From an uncultured Flavihumibacter sp. (lineage in GTDB: Bacteria > Bacteroidota > Bacteroidia > Chitinophagales > Chitinophagaceae): a stretch of 64,000 nucleotides of DNA. Positions 45,270-54,716 of this stretch are shown here, in pieces. The stretch is taken from NCBI GenBank assembly GCA_902168105.1, contig CABHOY010000035.1, positions 1 through 64,000 of the forward strand. The letters run 5' to 3'. The notes below the pieces were generated by a model. It worked only from the letters and a program-made list of their open reading frames with translations, did no database searches and had not been told where the DNA came from. Positions within the stretch are counted from its first letter, which is position 1; each line of letters begins with the position of its first letter. The position numbers and the translations under genes are program-made.

Positions 45270-46199
45270 ATGTTGGACTTCAGGTTAAAAGTATTCTATA
45301 CGGTGGCGAGACGCCTCAGCTTTACGAAAGCTGCAGAGGAACTGTTCATATCCCAGCCTGCCGTAACCAAACATATTCATGAACTGGAACAGCAACTGGG
45401 AATGGCGCTGTTTGAACGTATCGGCAATAAGATCAAGATAACCCGCGCCGGTCAGGTGATGCTCAAACATGCAGATGACATCTTTACCAGCTACCGTAAC
45501 CTGGAGTATGAGATCAATCAGCTGAAGCATGAACAGGGCGGTTTACTTTCTCTCGGCGCCAGCACGACGATCGCACAGTATTTTATTCCCCCCTTGCTTG
45601 CTCAGTTCAATCAGCGTTATCCTGAAATAACCGCCTCACTCATCTCCGGCAATACCGAACAGGTAGAACAGGCGCTTTTCGATAAAACTATTCAGTTAGG
45701 ATTGATCGAAGGCCGGTCAAAAAATCCGGTACTCAAATATGTGGAGTTTGCAAAAGACGAGATAGCCCTCATCGGTAATGTGAAATATAACTACGGTGAC
45801 GGGGACCCGGACGCCCCGCTGACTGCCACTGAGTTAAAATCCATTCCTTTACTGATGCGTGAGCAGGGCTCCGGAACGCTGGAGGTGATCACGGACGAGC
45901 TCAAAAGACTCAAACTGAAGCTCACCGACCTTCAGATAGCCATGTACATGGGTAGCTCGGAAAGTATTAAATCATACCTGCACCATGCACCTTGTGCGGC
46001 GTTTATTTCTTTACAGGCCGTAAAACGTGAGCTGGAAGCAGGAGAGTTTAAGATCCTGCCGGTGAAGAATTTTAAACTGGTAAGAAAGTTTCACTTCATT
46101 TACCTGCAGGGACAGCAGGATAAACTGGCGCAATTATTCATGCGTTTCGCGAGGCAACATGCTAATCAATCCGGAGATACCGAAAACAAAAACGCTTAA
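45270..46199 (+). CDS. LysR-family transcriptional regulator
   Basis: The protein is 309 residues. The N-terminal winged HTH is classic: LDFRLKVFYTVARRLSFTKAAEELFISQPAVTKHIHELEQQLGMALFER. It is followed by a substrate-binding domain (about 90-300, LLSLGASTTIAQYFIPPLLAQFNQRYPEI). The resemblance to CysB/CysL-type regulators is general only. No divergent target gene is adjacent, so its regulon is unknown. It is followed by a hairpin that includes its own stop codon. Confidence 0.9.
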   Translation: MLDFRLKVFYTVARRLSFTKAAEELFISQPAVTKHIHELEQQLGMALFERIGNKIKITRAGQVMLKHADDIFTSYRNLEYEINQLKHEQGGLLSLGASTTIAQYFIPPLLAQFNQRYPEITASLISGNTEQVEQALFDKTIQLGLIEGRSKNPVLKYVEFAKDEIALIGNVKYNYGDGDPDAPLTATELKSIPLLMREQGSGTLEVITDELKRLKLKLTDLQIAMYMGSSESIKSYLHHAPCAAFISLQAVKRELEAGEFKILPVKNFKLVRKFHFIYLQGQQDKLAQLFMRFARQHANQSGDTENKNA

Positions 46200-46238
46200 C
46201 ACTTCACACAGTTATCAGCCATGTAAATGTTAAGCGTT
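46191..46238. terminator. Hairpin between LysR and the lipocalin-like gene
   Basis: AACGCTTAACA (46191-46201) pairs exactly with TGTTAAGCGTT (46228-46238). The left arm contains the LysR stop codon. The following GTTATATTA is a weak T tract. The same stem core recurs in the recR terminator at 54544-54597. Confidence 0.6.
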
Positions 46239-46267
46239 GTTATATTAACGTATAGCCTTGTGGCTTA

Positions 46268-46765
46268 TTAAGTACGCTGCAGGGTATATACGATGTAACC
46301 GGTCTTGCCTTCAAAGTTTACAGCGGCTCTCCATACCATAGTGGTATTGCTCAATGAGCTGATCTCAACACGATAACCGTCTATAACATTCTTTGCCTTG
46401 ACGCCACCACCTACTTTTTTGAACTGGAACTGATCAACTCCGCCCTGTTTGTATATAGACCATACGATGGCCTGTGTGGCAGTGCTGCAACCGTCTTCGG
46501 TAGAAGATAAAGTATAGGAGCCGTTGCTGTTGGAAGGAAGGATCCACTGACTGCCTTTGAAACAGTTAAAAGATGCTTCATCGAAAACTGTCACCTTAGA
46601 ACCCCTTGGAATTCCGTCAAAAGTAATGTCTGTAATAACCCAGTTTCCTTTCACGGAACCTTTGCTGGCGCTTTGTTCTGCATCGGTCGTTCCTTTTTGG
46701 GATTTACAGGATATAGCAAATACAGCTGCTACCAGGCATAATACTGCAAGTGTAAGGTGTTTCAT
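46268..46765 (-). CDS. Lipocalin-like lipoprotein
   Basis: 165 residues from the ATG at 46765 (46771 adds two). The lipoprotein signal ends FAISC (Cys near 20). The mature part starts with a Ser/Gly linker and then VKGNWVITDITFDGIPRGSKVTVFDEASFNCF, with a W near the first strand and later GSYTLSS and MVWRAAVNFEGKTGYIVYTLQR, as in the lipocalin-like families common in this phylum. Ligand unknown. It converges on LysR. Confidence 0.72.
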   Translation of the reverse strand: MKHLTLAVLCLVAAVFAISCKSQKGTTDAEQSASKGSVKGNWVITDITFDGIPRGSKVTVFDEASFNCFKGSQWILPSNSNGSYTLSSTEDGCSTATQAIVWSIYKQGGVDQFQFKKVGGGVKAKNVIDGYRVEISSLSNTTMVWRAAVNFEGKTGYIVYTLQRT

Positions 46766-46850
46766 GTTCAAATATTTTGATGTTTAAGTTGTCAGAATGC
46801 AATGCATTACGGACGCAAGGTGTGAAAAAACAAGAAACGTACCAAATCCC

Positions 46851-47324
46851 TCATCGCTTCGAGGGAGATGATATTTCTGTATGAGCCGGATATAAGCGCA
46901 TTAAACGTTCCTCCATATTACGGAACTGCTGGTAAAAATAAACAGTACTGGCTACCAGCCCCATTATGAGTAACATCATGGCAATCACGGTACACCGCCA
47001 CCAGATGCTAACAGTGATAGTATTATTACGGGGCTGTAATATATAAGTTGGCGCCTCGGCCTGCTGCCGCCCGGCTTTTGAATAATAACTACCCCGGCCA
47101 TGAGGAGTCAGCCGTTCGGATATTTTGTTCCATACCGTTGCCGGAGGTGTGACGCCATCTTCCTCCATTACCTTTTGTAACCTGTACTCAGTGGCGGCTA
47201 TCTCAGTGTGCAACTCTGGATAGAGACTACGCATATGCTCAAATAACTCCGACTCTTCAGCCGAGGCTAATCCAAGCAAATAGCTTTCAATAATGCCACT
47301 TTCTATGTAGTCGTTCAGATCCAA
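46851..47324 (-). CDS. Anti-sigma-like membrane protein, second paralogue
   Basis: The protein is 157 residues and starts at a TTG (47324-47322); no ATG or GTG in frame precedes it before a stop. The N-terminal domain MDLNDYIESGIIESYLLGLASAEESELFEHMRSLYPEL resembles the anti-sigma domains of RskA-like proteins. A single transmembrane helix (VIAMMLLIMGLVASTVYFY, about 112-131) is followed by a short periplasmic tail. It is a clear paralogue of the gene at 47529-47990. Confidence 0.72.
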   Translation of the reverse strand: MDLNDYIESGIIESYLLGLASAEESELFEHMRSLYPELHTEIAATEYRLQKVMEEDGVTPPATVWNKISERLTPHGRGSYYSKAGRQQAEAPTYILQPRNNTITVSIWWRCTVIAMMLLIMGLVASTVYFYQQFRNMEERLMRLYPAHTEISSPSKR

Positions 47325-47528
47325 AGTGAAATGTATCTATTTGGTTACTGCAAAATTTCCAGGTCAACGTACCTCTCTCTACATTTTAACTGTCAAATGT
47401 CAAATTAAGCTAATTCATTTCCAAATAAAAATCATATGATAGACAAGCATCCTTCAAACCAAGTTGATAATGAGGAGATTAATTTGAACCGTATAGGTAT
47501 AGCCACCTACGTTACCACAAATATCTGA

Positions 47529-47990
47529 TTATTCCGGTGATACTGTCTGCTCAGTATGCATTCGTTGTTCTACTTTTCTTTCCCGGGATTGCTGGTACTT
47601 TAGAAAATAGTAGATGGCAAAGAAAAGGCAGATCTTGGAGAGGATAAAAGTAATGATAAAGAACAAGCGCCACCACTTGTGCACGGTGATGTGCTGTCCG
47701 TCTTTGGAGTGGATATTGATAAAAGTATAGCGGGACTTATCGTTTCCTGGCGGAGATATTTCTTCCCGCCAGTTAATGTGCTGGAATATACGCTGTTTGA
47801 GATACGGAGACGGCGATACTGCTTCTGCAAGCGCCGTTCTTTCAATTCTTCTTTCCACTGCTATGATCTCAGCATTCAGTGAAGGGTATAATCGCCGCAT
47901 TTGCTGCAATTCTTCCATTTCACTGGACGTCGCGATCCCAAGCACGTAGCTTTCTATGATCCCACTTTGTATGTAGTGATTAAGTTCCAA
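47529..47990 (-). CDS. Anti-sigma-like membrane protein, first paralogue
   Basis: The protein is 153 residues. The start is TTG at 47990-47988, directly after the sigma-factor stop, and aligns with the TTG start of its paralogue. It begins MELNHYIQSGIIESYVLGIATSSEMEELQQMRRLYPSL, then a linker, a transmembrane helix (WRLFFIITFILSKICLFFAIYYFL, about 106-129) and a basic tail. Direct abutment with the sigma gene suggests translational coupling and an anti-sigma role, by inference. Confidence 0.75.
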   Translation of the reverse strand: MELNHYIQSGIIESYVLGIATSSEMEELQQMRRLYPSLNAEIIAVERRIERTALAEAVSPSPYLKQRIFQHINWREEISPPGNDKSRYTFINIHSKDGQHITVHKWWRLFFIITFILSKICLFFAIYYFLKYQQSRERKVEQRMHTEQTVSPE

Positions 47991-48500
47991 TTATTCCCCT
48001 AAAAATTTTCTGAAAGCAACCATGATGTCTTTTAATTTTACCATTACTTCATCAGGTTGAGTCGCCAGCATGCGTGCCACGGCTTCCTTTGGGAGTCCCT
48101 TATAATAACATAAATGGAATATTGTCTTGCTTTCGGCAGGCAACCTGTTTGCGAAGCGTTGCAACAGACTGCTGTCATGTTTTACAACGTCGTCACTGCC
48201 GTCTTCGTCCTGCTCCATCACGGCAGCTTCTTTCAGCGCCTGCTCCCGCGCTATTCTCATCAGCCAGCCAAATAAGGTCGTACTCCCGGTTTCCCGGTAG
48301 GTTACAACATTCTTAAATACCTGGATGAATGTCCTGGCCAGGACATCTTCCGCTTTCGCGGTGTCCCCGACCACCTGCAATATAATACTGAATAAGGCCG
48401 GGCCATAATAGTCGTAAACCAGTTCCTGGGCACCGGGATCTCCTGCTATGAGGCGTTCAGTTATGATGTACTCGTCGATATGTACAGCCGATTGCTGCAA
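47991..48500 (-). CDS. ECF-type sigma factor
   Basis: The protein is 169 residues. Region 2 shows ELVYDYYGPALFSIILQVVGDTAKAEDVLARTFIQVFKNVVTYRETGSTTLFGWLMRIAREQAL. Region 4 shows RLPAESKTIFHLCYYKGLPKEAVARMLATQPDEVMVKLKDIMVAFRKFL. The sequence is divergent but the layout is standard. It is upstream of two anti-sigma-like paralogues, so the three may form one regulatory unit. Confidence 0.8.
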   Translation of the reverse strand: MQQSAVHIDEYIITERLIAGDPGAQELVYDYYGPALFSIILQVVGDTAKAEDVLARTFIQVFKNVVTYRETGSTTLFGWLMRIAREQALKEAAVMEQDEDGSDDVVKHDSSLLQRFANRLPAESKTIFHLCYYKGLPKEAVARMLATQPDEVMVKLKDIMVAFRKFLGE

Positions 48501-48580
48501 ATGTTATAGGTTTAAGAGAAAACTAAGATAAACTATTAATTAGTAACCATCAATTTCTTGTTATAACATCTTCTTTTGTC

Positions 48581-49048
48581 TTATTCCTTTATGAATAATT
48601 GCTCAACCGTGCTTTTGCGGAAAGCAAAGATGTCCCGCAGCTGCCGCTGCACAAACAGTGCATGGGCTATTCTTCCTAATATCCCTAACGGGAGGGAATA
48701 ATGGACAATGTCTGTCATCTTCACACCCCCAGGTACTACTTCAAAATGATGCTGGTGATGCCATAATCCGTACGGCCCCTTCCGTTGTTCATCTACAAAA
48801 TATTTTCCTTCCACCACGTGTGTGATCTCTGTCATCCAGTTCAGGGGAATACCCAATACCGGATGGATCACATAAGTAATGATCTGTCCCGCATATACGG
48901 GTTTGCCTGTTTCAGGAGAAGTGACATCGAATCGCATATACGAGGGCGTGATCTTCTCCAGGTTTTCAGCCCGTGAAAAGAATGTCCAGGCATTGTCCAT
49001 GCTAGTGTTTAAAACCTGCTCATACTGCAAACGATAGATTTTTCCCAT
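48581..49048 (-). CDS. SRPBCC-family ligand-binding protein
   Basis: The protein is 155 residues. The Bet v1/START-like pattern is seen from VLNTSMDNAWTFFSRAENLEKITPSYMRF through WMTEITHVVEGKYFVDEQRKGPYGLWHHQHHFEVVPGGVKMTDIVHYSLPLG. Proteins of this subgroup are sometimes annotated as cell-division inhibitor-like and often occur near nucleotide-sugar epimerases. No such partner is nearby, and the ligand is unknown. It is divergent from the helicase gene with a short gap. Confidence 0.8.
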   Translation of the reverse strand: MGKIYRLQYEQVLNTSMDNAWTFFSRAENLEKITPSYMRFDVTSPETGKPVYAGQIITYVIHPVLGIPLNWMTEITHVVEGKYFVDEQRKGPYGLWHHQHHFEVVPGGVKMTDIVHYSLPLGILGRIAHALFVQRQLRDIFAFRKSTVEQLFIKE

Positions 49049-49096
49049 AACTTCATATATGTTTTGTGTGGCCCGATGCCATCTTCAAATATAGTC

Positions 49097-52000
49097 ATGT
49101 CAAGAGATCAGTACCAAAGTCATTTCAGGGAAGTGTACGCCCGCCTGAACGGGCAGCAGCGCAAAGCCGTCGACCAGACGGAAGGCCCCGTCATGGTCAT
49201 TGCCGGCCCTGGTACTGGCAAAACACAGATCCTGGCATCCCGTGTTGGAAAAATACTGCTCGACACCGATTATCTGCCACAGAACATTCTCTGTCTTACC
49301 TATACAGACGCCGGAACAGTGGCCATGCGCAAAAGACTGACGGACTTTATCGGCCCGGATGCCTACCGCGTTAATATTCACACGTTCCACTCCTTCTGCA
49401 ACGAAGTGATCCAGGATAACCTGGGACTGTTCGATAAACATAACCTCGATCCTATTTCTGAACTGGAGAAGATCCAGCTGCTGAAAAAGCTGATCGACGG
49501 TTTTACGAAAGACAATCCCCTGAAACGTTACCGGGGCGATGTGTATTTTGATATGAAACACCTGTCCCATCTCTTCTCTACCATCAAAAAGGAAGGTTGG
49601 TCCGTCGAATATATCAATGCTGCGATCTCCGGTTACATTGAAAGCCTGCCCCGCAGGGATGCTTTCATTGCAAAAAAAGCGACCCGGCAATTTGCTAAAG
49701 GTGACGTTCGCACCGATAAGATAGCCCTGGAAAAGGAAAAAATGGTGCGTCTGCAGGCTGCGGTGGAACAGTTCCCTGTATATACAGCACTCATGCATGC
49801 TGCCGGCCGGTACGATTTTGAAGATATGATCAACTGGGTCATTCAGGCTTTTGAAACACATCCTGACCTGTTAGGAGACTATAGGGAACGTTACCAATAT
49901 ATCCTGGTCGATGAATTTCAGGATACCAGCGGTACACAGAACAAACTGGTGCAACTGTTGACCGGTGGCCAGGAAAGCCCTAACATTTTTGTTGTCGGCG
50001 ACGATGATCAATCCATCTACCGCTTTCAGGGCGCCAGTATCGAAAATATGGCCGGGTTTGCAGAAACTTTTTCCGATACACTGCAAACCATCGTCCTGAC
50101 GAGTAACTACCGCTCTACACAGTCCATCCTGGATGTATCCATGTCGCTGATAGAAAATAACGGCGCTGCGAGACTAGTGAACCAGTTACCGGGGCTGAAC
50201 AAAAAACTGATTGCGGCTGCGCACTTACTGCCACCGGATATTCCTCCCCTTATCAGGCGTTATAACACACAGCAGGATGAGATGATAGATATTACCCGGC
50301 AGATTTCACAATTGCTGGACAGTGGCGTCCCTCCCGGCAGGATCGCAGTTATTTACAGGGAAAACAAATATGGTGAGGAACTGGCTGGCTATTGCCGCTT
50401 CCAGCATATTCCGTTCTATTCCAAAAGGAGCATTAACTTGTTTGAGATACCGTTTGCCCGTAAAGTGCTGACCATTCTCCGGTATATTGCCTGTGAGATA
50501 GATACGCCTTATAGCGGAGATGATCTGCTGTTCTCTATACTGCACTACGATTTTTACGACATTCCTGCTATAGAGGTGGCCAAGATCAGCATCAGGGCGG
50601 CAGAAAAGGGTTACAGGGAGAAGTCTTCCATACGCCAATACCTGCAGGAATGGCAACACACGCGTAATCTGACACTCTTTACAGCAGCTCCTGAACAGGC
50701 TTTGATAGACTTTACCCGTACACTGGAAAAGCTGATAAAAGACGCACATAACCTTACCCTGCAACAGTTATTTGCTGCCATTATCAATGAATGCGGCGTG
50801 CTTTCATATGTGATGCAATCGCCGGAAAAGCCCTGGCTAATGAAGGTGCTGCAATCGCTGTTCGATTTCATCAAGGGAGAAACACACCGGAACCCTGACC
50901 TGACGCTGGTCCCTTTCATGGACATGACAGACCTGATGGCCCATAATGGCATTACTATTCCCATCGTCCAGGTATCGGGGCACGAAAAAGGGATCAACCT
51001 GCTCACGGCCCACGGCGCAAAGGGACTGGAATTTGAGTATGTATTCATTGCCGGCGCTAACTCCCATCTCTGGGAGAAGAAAACTAATACCAACAGCGGT
51101 TTTACTTTTCCCGACACGCTCTTCACCACCGCTGTTACCAGTACGGACGAACAGGAGCTCCGCAGGCTTTTCTACGTGGCCCTAACCCGTGCGGAGAAGT
51201 ATCTGTACATCAGTTATCCTGAATTCAGAACAGATGGCAAACCGCTGGAACCCAGCCTCTTCGTAACCGAAATACTGGAACAGCATGTTCTGCCTGTTGA
51301 GAAAGTAAGTATTCCGGAGGATGTGCTATTCACATTTGAAGCCCTTCAATATACGCAGGGTGTAGCGCCCGAAATAGCCAGGAATGACATACAGTTCATC
51401 GACAGCCTGCTGGCCAGTTTCGTTATGAACGTGACAGCACTCAATAACTACCTCGATTGCCCGTTGGGCTTCTATTATAAAAATTTGGTAAGGGTACCCT
51501 CCGGTCGCTCGGAAAACACAGAATTTGGCTCTGCCGTCCACTATGCGCTGGAAAAGCTGTTCCAGAAAATGCAGGAGAACAAGCGATATGAATTTCCCTC
51601 TAAAGATGAATTCATCCGCGACTTTACCTGGAGCATGTTACGTAACCGGGAAAGCTTCACCAGAGAGTCTTTTGAAAGACGGCTGGAATACGGCAAAGAC
51701 ATATTGGACAGCTATTACAATACTTATTTGTCAAAATGGAATAAAGTAGTCAGCGTAGAACGGAACATCCGGAGCGTAGTTGTTAGCGGGGTACCGCTTA
51801 AAGGCAAGATCGACAAACTGGAATTTGAGGGGAACCTGGTGAACGTGGTGGATTATAAGACTGGCGACTATGAAAAGGCGATCAGGGAGTATCATAAATT
51901 TGTACGCCCGGCCCCCGAACATCCTGATGGTGGCGACTACTGGCGCCAGGCCGTTTTCTATAAGGTGCTGCTGGATAACTACCACCAGAAGAACTGGAAG

Positions 52001-52270
52001 GTGGTGAGTACTGAGTTTGACTTTATTGAACCGAACAAGCAGAAGGTATATCACAAGGAAAAAGTGATCATTACCCCGGAAGATGTCAGCCTGGTTACCC
52101 AGCAGATCATCTCCACCTGGACAAAGATCCAGAATAGGGAATTCTATACCGGTTGCGGCAAAAAGGATTGTGTGTGGTGCAACTTTGTGAAGGACAATAA
52201 GCTCTATGTGGCGCTCCATGAACCGGAAGCAGAGAATGAAACCGTGCTTCCCGCCAGTTTGGGAGACTGA
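49097..52270 (+). CDS. UvrD/Rep-family helicase with C-terminal PD-(D/E)XK nuclease and iron-sulfur-type cysteines
   Basis: About 1057 residues from the ATG at 49097; ATG at 49076 is also possible. Helicase motifs run QRKAVDQTEGPVMVIAGPGTGKTQ (Walker A), LCLTYTDAGTVAMRKRL, ILVDEFQDTSGTQ (Walker B), FVVGDDDQSIYRFQGA, and ELRRLFYVALTRAEKYLYI. The C-terminal nuclease has GKIDKLEFEGNLVNVVDYKTGDY. One Cys in LDCPLGFYYKNL and three in C-x4-C-x2-C near the end (CGKKDCVWC) match the AddB-type iron-sulfur staple. It probably processes DNA ends in recombination repair; no AddA/AddB partner is adjacent. Confidence 0.9.
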   Translation: MSRDQYQSHFREVYARLNGQQRKAVDQTEGPVMVIAGPGTGKTQILASRVGKILLDTDYLPQNILCLTYTDAGTVAMRKRLTDFIGPDAYRVNIHTFHSFCNEVIQDNLGLFDKHNLDPISELEKIQLLKKLIDGFTKDNPLKRYRGDVYFDMKHLSHLFSTIKKEGWSVEYINAAISGYIESLPRRDAFIAKKATRQFAKGDVRTDKIALEKEKMVRLQAAVEQFPVYTALMHAAGRYDFEDMINWVIQAFETHPDLLGDYRERYQYILVDEFQDTSGTQNKLVQLLTGGQESPNIFVVGDDDQSIYRFQGASIENMAGFAETFSDTLQTIVLTSNYRSTQSILDVSMSLIENNGAARLVNQLPGLNKKLIAAAHLLPPDIPPLIRRYNTQQDEMIDITRQISQLLDSGVPPGRIAVIYRENKYGEELAGYCRFQHIPFYSKRSINLFEIPFARKVLTILRYIACEIDTPYSGDDLLFSILHYDFYDIPAIEVAKISIRAAEKGYREKSSIRQYLQEWQHTRNLTLFTAAPEQALIDFTRTLEKLIKDAHNLTLQQLFAAIINECGVLSYVMQSPEKPWLMKVLQSLFDFIKGETHRNPDLTLVPFMDMTDLMAHNGITIPIVQVSGHEKGINLLTAHGAKGLEFEYVFIAGANSHLWEKKTNTNSGFTFPDTLFTTAVTSTDEQELRRLFYVALTRAEKYLYISYPEFRTDGKPLEPSLFVTEILEQHVLPVEKVSIPEDVLFTFEALQYTQGVAPEIARNDIQFIDSLLASFVMNVTALNNYLDCPLGFYYKNLVRVPSGRSENTEFGSAVHYALEKLFQKMQENKRYEFPSKDEFIRDFTWSMLRNRESFTRESFERRLEYGKDILDSYYNTYLSKWNKVVSVERNIRSVVVSGVPLKGKIDKLEFEGNLVNVVDYKTGDYEKAIREYHKFVRPAPEHPDGGDYWRQAVFYKVLLDNYHQKNWKVVSTEFDFIEPNKQKVYHKEKVIITPEDVSLVTQQIISTWTKIQNREFYTGCGKKDCVWCNFVKDNKLYVALHEPEAENETVLPASLGD

Positions 52271-52354
52271 ATAGGGCCAATGGCAGACTGATTTGGATTT
52301 TACTGTTTGGAATTTGATCTTTGGAGCCGGTTTTTGGTATAATACTTATAGATA

Positions 52355-53848
52355 ATGAATCATAATTTCCGTGGCTGGGCCTACTGGCTGATAGTGATAA
52401 GTGTGTCCATCTTTCTGCTCCCGGGCTGCGCCAACATTGTTCCACCCAGCGGCGGACCTAAAGATACGCTTGCTCCGAGGCTGGTAGGGATAACACCTCC
52501 CGACTCAACCCTGCAATTTAAGGCGAAGAAAGTCTCTTTTACATTCAACGAATATGTGCAGCTGGACAACATCTTCGAGAAACTGATCGTATCCCCTACC
52601 CTGAAACGGGTGCCAACGGTAACATCCAAACTGAAAACCGTTACCATGGTGATCAAGGATACGCTGGCTGAAAATACAACCTACACTTTTAACTTCTCAG
52701 ACGCCATCCGGGATAACAATGAAAGCAATCCTATAGAGGATTTTCAGTACGTGGTATCCACCGGCGACTACCTGGATTCCCTCCAGATAAGAGGATATAC
52801 TATAAATGCAGAAAGCGGGAAACCTGACAGTAACGTCTCTGTGATGATATACCGTAATACGATAGACTCTGTCGTATCGAAAGAGAAACCAGTCTATTTT
52901 GCACGCTCAAAAGGCAATGGGTCCTTCTGGTTCAGGAATATGGCGCCCGGCGACTATAAACTGTTTGCATTGAAAGAAGAAGACCGGGACCTGCAATATA
53001 ACCAGCCCAATGAGCTGATCGCGTTCAATGATAGCCTGATCCATCTGCGGGAACAAAACCTGAAGGACATAACAATGCTGATGTTCATTGAACAGGACAG
53101 CACCATCAAAAAACCGGAAGAGGCGGCGCAGGAAGAGCAACAGCAGCAGGTAGAACAGGAGAGTGAGAAAAAAGAAAAAGACAAGGAGAAAGAAAAGAAG
53201 AAAAAACGTACACTGAATATCGGAGCTGATCTTAGTGATAATAAACAGGAGTTAGGTCAACCCTTGCTGATCACGTTCAGTGCTCCGGTGAAAACGCTGG
53301 ACAGTACAGCATTCAAACTGACGCAAGATACGCTGTTCACCCCGGTGACATTCACCACTTCCTTTGATCCGAAGGATACCACCCGCACCAGACTATTTGT
53401 GTATTATGACTGGAAAGAAGGTAAGCCTTACAGGTTGATCATTCCAAAAGAATCTGTAGCTGATACTGCCGGCATCCAGCCAGCCAAGGCCGATACCATC
53501 AGCTTTGCGGCTAAAAAGGAATCTGATTATGGCAAGGCGATGCTGACGTTCACCCTCAGTGACAGTGCGAAGTCAATGATCAGTGATACCATGCACTATG
53601 TAGCTCAGCTCATCAGGGATAAGAAAATACAATATTCAGGGAAAATAGAACGGAACACCTGGGTCCAGAAACGTATTACTCCTGGAGAATATGAAGTACA
53701 GATACTGCTGGATGAGAATAATAACGGGAAATGGGACCGTGGCGTCTATTACAGTACACCGAAGAAGCAGCCGGAAAGGGTGGTTAGCTTCCCTAAAAAA
53801 GAGAATATCAAAGCCAACTGGGGGGTGAAGATCCAGGTGACATTATAA
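52355..53848 (+). CDS. Ig-like domain lipoprotein (Big_5 type)
   Basis: The protein is 497 residues. The lipoprotein signal ends LLPGC (Cys near 25), and the mature protein begins ANIVPPSGGPKDTLAPRLVGITPPDSTL, a hallmark of a conserved Bacteroidota surface lipoprotein. An Ig-like domain spans about 40-135, then a carboxypeptidase-regulatory-like domain (GYTINAESGKPDSNVSVMIYRNT). A Glu/Lys/Gln-rich linker (about 250-285) leads to a second Ig-like region. Function unknown. It sits 16 bases before recR, so they may be cotranscribed. Confidence 0.8.
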   Translation: MNHNFRGWAYWLIVISVSIFLLPGCANIVPPSGGPKDTLAPRLVGITPPDSTLQFKAKKVSFTFNEYVQLDNIFEKLIVSPTLKRVPTVTSKLKTVTMVIKDTLAENTTYTFNFSDAIRDNNESNPIEDFQYVVSTGDYLDSLQIRGYTINAESGKPDSNVSVMIYRNTIDSVVSKEKPVYFARSKGNGSFWFRNMAPGDYKLFALKEEDRDLQYNQPNELIAFNDSLIHLREQNLKDITMLMFIEQDSTIKKPEEAAQEEQQQQVEQESEKKEKDKEKEKKKKRTLNIGADLSDNKQELGQPLLITFSAPVKTLDSTAFKLTQDTLFTPVTFTTSFDPKDTTRTRLFVYYDWKEGKPYRLIIPKESVADTAGIQPAKADTISFAAKKESDYGKAMLTFTLSDSAKSMISDTMHYVAQLIRDKKIQYSGKIERNTWVQKRITPGEYEVQILLDENNNGKWDRGVYYSTPKKQPERVVSFPKKENIKANWGVKIQVTL

Positions 53849-53864
53849 TTCCTAATTTTACATC

Positions 53865-54482
53865 ATGATATTTTCCTCCGCCCTGATAGAAAATGCAGTA
53901 AATGAGTTTGCGCGGTTGCCGGGCATTGGCAAAAAAACAGCGTTACGCCTGGTATTACACCTGTTGAAGCAGGAACCAGCCCAGGTAAAACTGTTTGGTG
54001 ACGTGGTGACCCGCATGCGGGAGCAGATCAAATTCTGTAAAATATGCCATAACGTTTCAGACCAGGACATCTGTAGCATTTGTGGTAATCCTTCGAGGAA
54101 TAATGCCCTTGTATGTGTAGTAGAGAGCATCCGCGATGTGATGGCTATCGAAAATACGCAGCAGTTCAACGGGACCTATCATGTATTGGGAGGGATCATT
54201 TCTCCTATTGATGGTATCGGACCGGATCAACTGAACATCTATTCGCTTGTAGAGAGAACACAGCAGCAGGGTATTGAAGAGATCATTATGGCATTAAGCC
54301 CTACCATAGAAGGAGATACGACCATCTATTACCTGTCCAAGAAATTGAAGGAGTTTCCTGTAAAGATCACCACGATTGCACGAGGTATTGCGTTTGGCGG
54401 TGAACTGGAATATGCGGATGAGATGACATTGGCAAGATCGATCTCCAACAGGTTGCCGTTGGAAAATTACGTACAGAAGTAA
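53865..54482 (+). CDS. recR: Recombination protein RecR
   Basis: The protein is 205 residues. A helix-hairpin-helix ([22 protein letters not shown]) is followed by a C4 zinc finger ([16 protein letters not shown]) and a Toprim domain ([28 protein letters not shown]). The C-terminal Walker-B-like [11 protein letters not shown] is typical. RecR works with RecF/RecO to load RecA on gapped DNA. Length is normal, and a strong terminator follows. Confidence 0.96.
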   Translation: MIFSSALIENAVNEFARLPGIGKKTALRLVLHLLKQEPAQVKLFGDVVTRMREQIKFCKICHNVSDQDICSICGNPSRNNALVCVVESIRDVMAIENTQQFNGTYHVLGGIISPIDGIGPDQLNIYSLVERTQQQGIEEIIMALSPTIEGDTTIYYLSKKLKEFPVKITTIARGIAFGGELEYADEMTLARSISNRLPLENYVQK

Positions 54483-54543
54483 TCACTTTGTGAGAAGGCC
54501 TGAGGGATCAGATGATCATCAGCCGTAAACGAACTTATTAATA

Positions 54544-54597
54544 AAGCAAAACGCTTAACGCAGAATGGTCGCCCATTTCGTGTTAAGCGTTTTGCTT
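54544..54597. terminator. Terminator of recR
   Basis: AAGCAAAACGCTTAAC (54544-54559) pairs exactly with GTTAAGCGTTTTGCTT (54582-54597), a 16-bp stem with a 22-base loop. It may also stop minus-strand transcripts of the small genes to its right. Confidence 0.8.
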
Positions 54598-54716
54598 AAA
54601 AAGATACGAGTGCTGAACAACACCCGTGTGTGTTTAACCTGTAATTCCACGTTATGAAAATCTTTATGGTTGGTTTAGATTTTTATATAAGTTCATGGAT
54701 AATCTCTTTTACGTGC

